Assembly (NCBI GenBank): GCA_001794935.1
Contig: MGLY01000073.1
Span: forward strand, 4,041-20,370
Reading direction: 5' to 3'
Origin: Chlamydiae bacterium RIFCSPHIGHO2_12_FULL_49_9
Lineage (GTDB): Bacteria > Chlamydiota > Chlamydiia > Chlamydiales > SM23-39
DNA length: 16,330 nt
Shown: positions 6,821 to 13,280 of the stretch, one piece after another
Numbering within the stretch: position 1 is the first letter of the stretch
Layout of the letters: each line of letters starts with the position of its first letter
Position numbers and translations under genes: made by a program
Notes under the pieces: model-generated
What the model was told of the DNA's origin: nothing
Seen by the model: only the letters and a program-made list of their open reading frames with translations
Databases searched by the model: none

Positions 6821-7995
6821 AAAAACAACGCCCCATTTTCAAAACCCTCCTCGAGAGAGTTAAAGAGCCGAGGAGGTTTATGCAGGTTCTCTTAGGCCCT
6901 AGACAGGTTGGTAAAACCACTATGGCGCTGGCCTTGAAAGAGCATCTGAACCTCCCCATACACTACGCGTCCGCAGATACGGTTGGCATAGAAGATCTTA
7001 GCTGGCTGCTCACACAATGGGAAACCGCGCGCAGTCTAAACCAGGGGAGCGCCATACTCATCATCGATGAAGTCCAAAAAATTCCTCAGTGGTCTTCTTT
7101 TATCAAAAAATTATGGGATGAAGACACAAAAGATGCTCTTCCTCTAAAAGTGGTCCTTTTAGGATCTTCTCCCTGGCTAGTGCAAAAAGGATTATCGGAA
7201 AGCTTGGCGGGAAGATTTGAGATTCTTCCCGTTCCCCACTGGTCTTATCAAGAAATGAGAGAAAATTTTGGCTGGGATTTGAGTCAGTACACTTATTTCG
7301 GCGGATATCCCGGCGCGGCTCCCTTGATCACAGACTTAAACCGCTGGCTGAACTACATCAATGATTCGTTAATTGAAACCACACTTTCTCGCGATATTCT
7401 TCTTATGACGCAAGTGAATAAGCCCATTTTGCTCCGCCGCATGTTTCAACTCGGCTGTAAATATTCTTCGCAGATCCTTTCCTATCAGAAAATGTTGGGA
7501 CAGTTGGACGATGCCGGCAATACGACAACTCTTGCTCACTATCTTGAACTTCTCTCAGGCGCAGGTCTAGTTACAGGCCTCGATAAGTTTTCCGTTGATT
7601 CCGCCCGAAGAAAAAATTCCAGCCCAAAATTGCAAGTAGTCAACACAGCTCTTATGAGCGCTCAATCAGGAAAAACCTTTAGCGAAGCGAAAAATGATAC
7701 TCCGTTTTGGGGGCGACTTACCGAATCTGTTGTTGGAGCGCACCTTGTGAATGCAATTCGCGGAACGCAAATTGAACTGTTTTACTGGAGAGATCACCAA
7801 GAAGAGGTTGATTTTATTCTCAAACAAGGCAGCTCTATCACTGCAATTGAAGTAAAAAGCGGCTCTCGCAAAGAATTTTTACCGGGCCTATCTTCTTTCT
7901 GCAAACTCTATCCGTCCACTCGGCCCCTTCTGGTCGGCCAAGGAGGGATTGATATCGAGACTTTCCTCCTCCGTTCTATCCACGATTGGATATAA
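6814..7995 (+). CDS. AAA ATPase with DUF4143 C-terminal region (first copy)
   Basis: A 393-residue protein of the AAA_14/DUF4143 family, predicted cytosolic ATPases with no settled function. Visible: Walker A GPRQVGKTT (28-36), Walker B LIIDEVQK (82-89), sensor GSSP (117-120), Arg finger SLAGR (130-134) and GGYPGA (163-168). A winged-helix-like stretch lies at ~215-256. The C-terminal PD-(D/E)XK-like pattern includes Glu304, Asp333 in EEVDFIL and Glu346-Val-Lys348 in IEVKSG. The key residues of each part are present, so it is not an obvious pseudogene. It separates ebfC from ptsI, genes that I recall as neighbours in Chlamydia, and is followed 10 bases later by a duplicated ebfC 3' end. It therefore looks inserted. 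The start at 6814 has no ribosome site but lies just after a good promoter. Possible roles are element maintenance, DNA processing or defence; none is shown. Confidence 0.82.
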   Translation: MSKKQRPIFKTLLERVKEPRRFMQVLLGPRQVGKTTMALALKEHLNLPIHYASADTVGIEDLSWLLTQWETARSLNQGSAILIIDEVQKIPQWSSFIKKLWDEDTKDALPLKVVLLGSSPWLVQKGLSESLAGRFEILPVPHWSYQEMRENFGWDLSQYTYFGGYPGAAPLITDLNRWLNYINDSLIETTLSRDILLMTQVNKPILLRRMFQLGCKYSSQILSYQKMLGQLDDAGNTTTLAHYLELLSGAGLVTGLDKFSVDSARRKNSSPKLQVVNTALMSAQSGKTFSEAKNDTPFWGRLTESVVGAHLVNAIRGTQIELFYWRDHQEEVDFILKQGSSITAIEVKSGSRKEFLPGLSSFCKLYPSTRPLLVGQGGIDIETFLLRSIHDWI

Positions 7996-7996
7996 A

Positions 7997-8068
7997 ATGA
8001 AGAAACAAGACACCGCATCGAAAGCGGAAGCCCAAAACCAGCCAATGATACCGAGAGGCCTTTTCTAA
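7997..8068 (+). pseudogene. Displaced second copy of the ebfC 3' end
   Basis: Codons from 8006 to the TAA at 8066-8068 read QDTASKAEAQNQPMIPRGLF, which aligns with the ebfC end QDAASKAEAQNPLPTRGFF. Over the first 11 codons 26 of 33 bases agree; ten of the eleven codons encode the same amino acid, and most differences are silent. The Met-Pro-rich tail is closer to the usual YbaB ending than that of the intact gene. An ATG at 7997 would give a 23-residue peptide without a ribosome site, so this is best read as a gene remnant left by the ATPase insertion. Confidence 0.75.
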
Positions 8069-8077
8069 AAATTTTAG
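8065..8077. terminator. A/T palindrome at the convergent ebfC-remnant/ptsI ends
   Basis: CTAAAA-A-TTTTAG is a perfect 6+1+6 palindrome containing the stop codon of the ebfC remnant and, on the other strand, that of ptsI. It is short and A/T-rich, so a weak bidirectional terminator at best. A longer palindrome of the same type ends the second ATPase gene at 15974-15992. Confidence 0.3.
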
Positions 8078-9840
8078 CGAACTGTCTCTGCGGCGAGGTA
8101 TTCTTTGAGCTCTTGAGCAGACGCGTGCTCGAGCGCCCCTTCTGCGAGGCGGCAGGCTTCCAAGATGCGCCATTTGCGAATCGTGTGTTTGACTACGGGG
8201 ATGTGGCGCGCTGCGACAGAAAATTCTCGGATGCCGAGTCCGATGAGGATCGGGATGATAGAAGGGTCTGCTGCGGTCTCTCCGCAGAGAATGACCGGTT
8301 TGCGAGATTGGTTGGCAGAGGCTACGACCATCCGGATCAGGCGAAGGATGCTCGGGTGGGTTGAGAAGTAAAGATCGGAGGTGGATGGGTTGCTCCGATC
8401 GGCTGCAAGCACGTATTGAACGAGATCATTTGTTCCGATAGAGAGAAAGTCAGCCTCTTGGGCCAGCGCATCGCACATGATGGCGCTCGAGGGAACCTCA
8501 ATCATGCAGCCGACGGGGATATGGTCTGCAGTTTTGATCTTTTTCCCTTTGAGATCTTTTTGAATTTTTGCAATGAGCTGGCGCACTTCTCTCAGCTCGC
8601 CCAAATCGGAGACCATCGGGATGAGGATGTGGATCTCTCCAAAAGCGCTCGCTCTTAAAATAGCGCGAAGCTGCGCCTCTAGAAGTTCCGGATAGCGAAG
8701 GAGAAAGCGGATCGCACGGCAGCCTAGGGCCGGGTTGAGCTCATCGCCGATCGACCCAAAGTAATCGATCCCTCTCGCGTCGGGAAGGAGATCCACTTTT
8801 TTGTCGCCGCCGATATCAAAAGTCCGGATGACGAGAGGGCGGCCCCGAAGAGCTTTGGCCATCCGCTTGTAGATCTGAAACTGCTCCTCTTCCGTCGGGA
8901 ACGATTTTCTAGAAAGGAAGAGATACTCCGAGCGGAAAAGACCCACGCCCGAGGCGCCGTTTTTTATGAGGAGATCGATCTCTTTTGGGTTCTCCAGATT
9001 TGCAAAAATCCTCACCTCATAGCCGTCGATCGTCTCCCCTTTTAAGTGGGACGCACTCTTGAGCATTTTGTAGCTCTCCAAATGCCCCTTTTTCAGCTCC
9101 TGGTATTTTTTCAATGTTTTGCGAGATGGATTGACAATCACAATCCCTTGAGAGCCGTCGACGATGACTGATTGAAGCTCGAGTTTTTTCAGCAATTTGA
9201 TATCGACATTGGCGACATAGGGGATCCCTTTGGCCCTCGCGATGATCGCAGCGTGAGAGGTAATCCCGCCGGCCGCTGTCACAAAAGCAGAGACGAGCGT
9301 CGCACTCGCCTCAACTGTTTCCGATGGGACAAGCTCATGAGTCAAAATGATCGAATTGGAGGGCATCTCGCCCATTTTGAGTCTTTGCAGAGGCCTCAAA
9401 TGGCCTAAAATTCTCTGGGAAACGTCGACAATATCGCGCACCCTTTCTTGAAAATAGGCGTCTTGTAAAGAGTTGAACCGCTGCTTATACTCCTCGATCA
9501 GATGGCGGAAAATCGACTCGGTATTTTGGAGCGTCTCTCGGATTCTCTCCTCAATGCCGCTCGTCATCAGAGGGTCCTGCATCATTTCGAGATGCGTGCC
9601 CAAGATAGCTACGATCTCGGGAGGGCCCTCCTGGATCGACATCGACTGGAGCTTTTCGAGATCTTTTCGGCTTAAGTCGAGCGCTCTTCTATAGCGGATG
9701 ATCTCCTCTTCGATCTCTTTTTTGGAAATGGTGACTTGAGGCGAATCTTCATCTACGCCGGCAAAGAAAATCGGCATGCCGATGCCGATGCCCTTGCTGA
9801 TGGGCAGCCCGCGCAAGATGACCTCTTTCGCCTCAGCCAT
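8074..9840 (-). CDS. ptsI: Phosphoenolpyruvate-protein phosphotransferase (Enzyme I)
   Basis: A 588-residue Enzyme I of normal length for the family. It takes phosphate from PEP and passes it to the His of HPr. Visible are the phospho-His196 in GGITSHAAIIAR (191-202), GLFRSEYLFL (300-309), DIGGDKKVD (342-350), NPALGCRAIR (369-378), IEVPSSA (447-453), FLSIGTNDLVQY (465-476) and CGETAADP (519-526) with the catalytic Cys519. No GAF domain precedes it, so it is PtsI and not PtsP. The ATG at 9838-9840 directly abuts the ptsH stop, and GGGGA seven bases upstream is a good ribosome site. With no sugar permease nearby, the output is probably regulatory, for instance to PtsN-like proteins encoded elsewhere (inference). 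Confidence 0.95.
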   Translation of the reverse strand: MAEAKEVILRGLPISKGIGIGMPIFFAGVDEDSPQVTISKKEIEEEIIRYRRALDLSRKDLEKLQSMSIQEGPPEIVAILGTHLEMMQDPLMTSGIEERIRETLQNTESIFRHLIEEYKQRFNSLQDAYFQERVRDIVDVSQRILGHLRPLQRLKMGEMPSNSIILTHELVPSETVEASATLVSAFVTAAGGITSHAAIIARAKGIPYVANVDIKLLKKLELQSVIVDGSQGIVIVNPSRKTLKKYQELKKGHLESYKMLKSASHLKGETIDGYEVRIFANLENPKEIDLLIKNGASGVGLFRSEYLFLSRKSFPTEEEQFQIYKRMAKALRGRPLVIRTFDIGGDKKVDLLPDARGIDYFGSIGDELNPALGCRAIRFLLRYPELLEAQLRAILRASAFGEIHILIPMVSDLGELREVRQLIAKIQKDLKGKKIKTADHIPVGCMIEVPSSAIMCDALAQEADFLSIGTNDLVQYVLAADRSNPSTSDLYFSTHPSILRLIRMVVASANQSRKPVILCGETAADPSIIPILIGLGIREFSVAARHIPVVKHTIRKWRILEACRLAEGALEHASAQELKEYLAAETVR

Positions 9841-10110
9841 TCACTTTTCCCCAAACTGCTGGTCGAACGCGTTCACAAGATATTCCATCGTCGCCTCTGC
9901 ATCGTCGCCGTCGATTGTAACTACAATCTGGGCATTTTTCTTTGCAGCCAGCATCAAAATGCTCATGATGCTTCTCGCATTGATCGTCTCGTTTCTATAA
10001 GTAAAAAATACAGCTGATTTGCGCGGCTGTAACAATTTTACGATCGCGGCTGCAGGTCGAGTGTGGAGTCCCAGCGAGTTTTTCACTTTCACTTTACGGA
10101 TGAGTTTCAT
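9841..10110 (-). CDS. ptsH: Phosphocarrier protein HPr
   Basis: An 89-residue HPr. The His phosphorylated by Enzyme I is His16 in NSLGLHTRPAA (11-21). The regulatory Ser, target of HPr kinase, is Ser47 in NARSIMSILML (44-54), matching the Ser46 region of Gram-positive HPr. Keeping that Ser fits the hprK gene immediately upstream. AAAAGG at a normal distance before the ATG (10108-10110) supports the start, which lies inside the hprK 3' end (17-base overlap). The product links HprK and PtsI as the shared substrate of both. Confidence 0.95.
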   Translation of the reverse strand: MKLIRKVKVKNSLGLHTRPAAAIVKLLQPRKSAVFFTYRNETINARSIMSILMLAAKKNAQIVVTIDGDDAEATMEYLVNAFDQQFGEK

Positions 10111-11053
10111 GAATTACCTTTTTCTTCTGCCGTCTCGCAATCGTCTCAAGCAGCTTTGCGTTAAACTCTTTGGCTGAATTGTATCCCATATCCTTTAATC
10201 GGTGATTGAGCGCAATCGTCTCCAAAAGAAGAACGACGTCCCTTCCGGGTTTGACGGGGAGAACGTGATAGGGAACGCTAATTCCCAAAATATCGATAAA
10301 TTTTTCATCGAGGCCGACTCGATCGTAAAAGTGCTGATCGTCCCACTCTTCGAGCTTCACGACGATGTCGATCCCCTTGTCGGGGCGGACGCACACCGCG
10401 CCGTAAAGGTGGGCGACGTTGATGATCCCGATCCCCCGGATCTCCATCAAGTGGCGGGTGAGTTCAGGCCCTGAACCTGCCAAATAAGATCCCTCTTTTT
10501 TCTTCACGCGCACTACGTCATCTGAAATCAGCCTGTGGCCCCTTTCAATGAGCCCCAAAGCCGCCTCGCTCTTTCCGACCGATGATTCTCCCTGGATCAA
10601 AACGCCGACGCCGAACATCTCGACAAGAGTGCCGTGCAAAGTGACGCTCGGACAAAATTCTTCCAGGAGCAAAAAGGTGATGCGGCTGAGCAAATTCGTC
10701 GCGGTGGATGTCGCTCTAAAAAGGGGGATTTTATTTTTGTCGCAAAGGACAATCAGCTCTTTCGGCGGGCGAAATCCGCGAGCGATGATGACGGCCGGCG
10801 TCGACGGGGTGAGAACCGCCTTCAGCCGCTCGGCTCTGATCTTTGATTCGAGCTCTCTTAAATACTCGATCTCCTGCTTGCCAAATACAAGAATGCGGGC
10901 GCCGACAAAACCCTTTAAATACCCGGTCAAGCTTAGACCCGGCCGATGCACTTCGGCTTTATTGATGCGCCTGGACAGACCACTTTTGCCCGCAACCAAC
11001 TCGAGCCCCAGATACCTCGCATGCGCCTCATAGAAATGCTGAACTAAATACAT
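10094..11053 (-). CDS. hprK: HPr kinase/phosphorylase
   Basis: A 319-residue HprK/P, the bifunctional enzyme that phosphorylates and dephosphorylates the regulatory Ser of HPr. The N-terminal domain (~1-130) is followed by the catalytic domain: His140-Gly, Walker A QGESSVGKSE (154-163), RGHRLISDDVV (171-181) with Asp178/Asp179, the signature MEIRGIGIINV (203-213) and the C-terminal K-loop PVKPGRDV (266-273). All hallmark residues are present. It overlaps ptsH by 17 bases and starts 13 bases after the SUKH gene, so the four genes form one probable operon. AAGG lies only one base before the ATG, too close for a normal ribosome site, and is part of a small hairpin (11055-11072). Confidence 0.95.
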   Translation of the reverse strand: MYLVQHFYEAHARYLGLELVAGKSGLSRRINKAEVHRPGLSLTGYLKGFVGARILVFGKQEIEYLRELESKIRAERLKAVLTPSTPAVIIARGFRPPKELIVLCDKNKIPLFRATSTATNLLSRITFLLLEEFCPSVTLHGTLVEMFGVGVLIQGESSVGKSEAALGLIERGHRLISDDVVRVKKKEGSYLAGSGPELTRHLMEIRGIGIINVAHLYGAVCVRPDKGIDIVVKLEEWDDQHFYDRVGLDEKFIDILGISVPYHVLPVKPGRDVVLLLETIALNHRLKDMGYNSAKEFNAKLLETIARRQKKKVIHETHP

Positions 11054-11054
11054 A

Positions 11055-11072
11055 CCTTAACATTCTTTAAGG
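11055..11072. repeat. Small hairpin between the SUKH gene and hprK
   Basis: CCTTAA-N6-TTAAGG is a perfect 6-base-arm inverted repeat filling the 13-base gap and including the SUKH stop. In the mRNA its second arm holds the only AAGG near the hprK start, so it could tune hprK translation. Role unproven. Confidence 0.3.
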
Positions 11073-11870
11073 AGAGATATTCATCCCCTGAAGATAATAA
11101 GCCAGCCATTCTGAAAAGGTGGCAAAGGCGAGGTTTTCCGCCCATGCCTTCTTTTCGGATCGTTCTGATATTGTATAATCGATTCCGGATAAATATACAT
11201 TACCCATTTCACTGCCCGGATACCAATCGGCATAAAAACACTGATAGGAAGAAAGGCCGATCGCCTCATAAAAAGGAACAAGAGCGCCCGGATCGACGAG
11301 CCTGCCGCTTGACCTGACCGGATGATTTGCCTTCAGCAAAAGTTCACTCACCCGCTCTCTTGCTTCAACGATGTCTTCCACTTTTAATAAGCCCATTTCA
11401 GAGAGCTTGCCAAACCCGTTGTGAATCTTAAAAAATCTCAAATAATCGCGGGGCAGAGTCAGGGGAATTTCCCTTTTGAGATCTTGGAGATCCCTCTCTT
11501 CCGCCGGCGGCTGCCCCCGAAAAAAAGAGCCGCTATCTCTCAGGCTGTAGACGATCTCCGCTGTGAGGGGCTCATCTTCTCTTGTGCGCGATAAAACGAC
11601 TCCCACATCATCGAGCCGATCGAAAAACTCGATGAACAGCGGATACGCCGCGGGATTAAAGCTCAATCGATCGAGCCAAAAATCGCGCGTAAACTCGATC
11701 CGATCTTCAGTTGATAAAGAGGAGAGTTCAAACCAGCCGCGGGGAAGATCGGGCGCTTTCCTGGAAGCTTCTTCCCAAGAAAGTCTTGTCTCGCTTAAAA
11801 AGACAACTTCTTGAAAATGGGGAGCTTCGCCGCTTCCAACTTTAAAAAACTCTCGAACTAATGAATTCAT
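11067..11870 (-). CDS. SMI1/KNR4 (SUKH) domain protein
   Basis: A 267-residue soluble protein. Its C-terminal half carries SUKH-type features: LPRDYLRFFKIHNGFGKL (139-156), a core strand MGLLKVEDIVEA (159-170), then LVPFYEAIGLSSYQCFYAD (197-215), GNVYLSG (223-229) and a closing helix TFSEWLAYYL (251-260). The first ~130 residues match nothing I recognise. SUKH proteins are best known as immunity proteins against secreted nuclease-type toxins, but many are simple protein-binding modules. Here it is first in a probable operon with hprK-ptsH-ptsI and no toxin gene is adjacent, so immunity is not supported. A role in the phosphotransfer module is a guess. The ATG at 11870 has no clear ribosome site. 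Confidence 0.65.
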   Translation of the reverse strand: MNSLVREFFKVGSGEAPHFQEVVFLSETRLSWEEASRKAPDLPRGWFELSSLSTEDRIEFTRDFWLDRLSFNPAAYPLFIEFFDRLDDVGVVLSRTREDEPLTAEIVYSLRDSGSFFRGQPPAEERDLQDLKREIPLTLPRDYLRFFKIHNGFGKLSEMGLLKVEDIVEARERVSELLLKANHPVRSSGRLVDPGALVPFYEAIGLSSYQCFYADWYPGSEMGNVYLSGIDYTISERSEKKAWAENLAFATFSEWLAYYLQGMNISP

Positions 11871-12008
11871 TGATTATTCTAAATTCAGCCAATCAATCTT
11901 TCACTCTCTCACAAAATAAAAAATATTGAAAACTATTTTTTACAAGTGCGCCAACATCCCCATTTTTACTTATTTTTAATATTAATCCATTTTTGATATA
12001 CTGATCCT
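11871..12008. promoter_or_regulatory. Divergent A/T-rich control region between the SUKH gene and ndh
   Basis: For ndh, TATACT (11997-12002) ends only six bases before the ATG, so transcription could start at or near the start codon; no good -35 box is seen. On the minus strand TAGAAT lies a few bases before the SUKH ATG. An inverted repeat AAAAAATA-N8-TATTTTTT lies at 11918-11941, and the 10-base palindrome TTAATATTAA at 11976-11985. Confidence 0.35.
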
Positions 12009-13280
12009 ATGGCGAGTGCGAAAGTAGTGATTCTCGGGGGCGGTTTCGGCGGCATCAATGCAGCTAAAGCGCTTGGGGCTTCAAAGCTCGATGTCTGGAT
12101 CATCGATAAAACCAACCATCACCTCTTTCAGCCGCTCCTTTATCAGGTGGCCAGCGCCGCCCTATCGCCGGGCGATATCGCAGTTCCGATCCGGGAGATT
12201 TTAAGCCCTTACGAAAACATCACTGTTCTCATGGGCGAGATCGCCAAAATCGACAAGGAGAACAAGCAGGTCGTTTTGCAAAATGGCGATCGTGTGGGCT
12301 ACGAGTACCTGATCATCGCTTTAGGCGCCAGGCATTCTTATTTTGGCCATGACGCGTGGGAGCAATACGCCCCTGGACTCAAAACACTTGCCGACGCCCT
12401 CAAGGTTCGCGAGCGGATTTTGATCTCGTTTGAAAAAGCGGAGAGATGCGACAGCATTTCGGAGGCAAAAAAGTACCTCAATTTTGTCATCGTCGGCGGC
12501 GGACCAACGGGAGCTGAAATGGCGGGCGCGATTGCTGAGATCGCCTATGAGACCATGCTAAAAAACTTTCGCCGCATCGATACGACAAAAACCAAGATCT
12601 ATCTCATCGAGGGATCTCCCCACATTCTCCCTGTCTATCCCGAAAGGCTCTCCAATAAGGCGCAAAAATATCTCGAGCATTTTGGCGTGAATGTCATCAC
12701 CGGAAAAAGAGTGACCAACGTCTCAAAAGAGGGCGTTACAGTCGAAAGCACCCTAATCCCAACTGAAAATGTCCTTTGGGCGGCAGGCAACCAAGCCTCT
12801 CCCGTTTTAAAAACGTTGGGACTTCCCCTCGATAAGCAAGGGCGCGTCGCTGTCGACTCCGATCTCTCGATTCCGGATCACCCGGAAGTGTTTGTCATTG
12901 GAGATGCGGCAGCCGCAATGGATCAAAAGGGGAAACCTCTTCCCGGCCTTGCTCCCGTCGCGGTTCAACAGGGAAGATATGTCGCCCAAATCCTGCGCAA
13001 AAGAATCCCCAAACAGGAAAGACCCCCTTTTGTCTACTTTGACAAAGGGACGATGGCGACCATCGGCAAAACAAAAGCGATCGGTATGTTCGGCAAAATC
13101 CAGTTCAGCGGCTTTTTGGCCTGGCTTGCCTGGTGCTTTGTCCACATCCTTTATCTCATCGGTTTCCGCAACCGGCTCGTCGTCTTAACCCAATGGCTCT
13201 TTTCTTACTTTTCGAGCCAAAGAGGCGCGCGCCTGATCAACCGCTCGATCGATGAAGAGTTTCCTCATATCAGACAATAA
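12009..13280 (+). CDS. ndh: Type II NADH dehydrogenase (NADH:quinone oxidoreductase)
   Basis: A 423-residue NDH-2, the single-subunit, non-proton-pumping enzyme that passes electrons from NADH to quinone at the inner face of the membrane. Seen: FAD-binding ILGGGFGGINAAKAL (8-22), NADH-binding VGGGPTGAEMAG (162-173), the second FAD contact VIGDAAA (296-302), the quinone-side VAVQQG (317-322) and a hydrophobic C-terminal part (~366-402, including FRNRLVVLTQWLFSY) typical of membrane attachment. Length is normal. The ATG at 12009 fits the FAD motif at the extreme N-terminus. It is divergent from the SUKH gene and overlaps comEC by 29 bases. It is not among the chlamydial neighbours I recall for this locus, so it may be specific to this lineage. 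Confidence 0.93.
   Translation: MASAKVVILGGGFGGINAAKALGASKLDVWIIDKTNHHLFQPLLYQVASAALSPGDIAVPIREILSPYENITVLMGEIAKIDKENKQVVLQNGDRVGYEYLIIALGARHSYFGHDAWEQYAPGLKTLADALKVRERILISFEKAERCDSISEAKKYLNFVIVGGGPTGAEMAGAIAEIAYETMLKNFRRIDTTKTKIYLIEGSPHILPVYPERLSNKAQKYLEHFGVNVITGKRVTNVSKEGVTVESTLIPTENVLWAAGNQASPVLKTLGLPLDKQGRVAVDSDLSIPDHPEVFVIGDAAAAMDQKGKPLPGLAPVAVQQGRYVAQILRKRIPKQERPPFVYFDKGTMATIGKTKAIGMFGKIQFSGFLAWLAWCFVHILYLIGFRNRLVVLTQWLFSYFSSQRGARLINRSIDEEFPHIRQ

Noticed and set aside
11067..11870. SUKH gene as immunity protein of a toxin system
   Set aside because: No toxin, secretion or polymorphic toxin gene is adjacent, and it sits at the head of the hprK-ptsH-ptsI operon.
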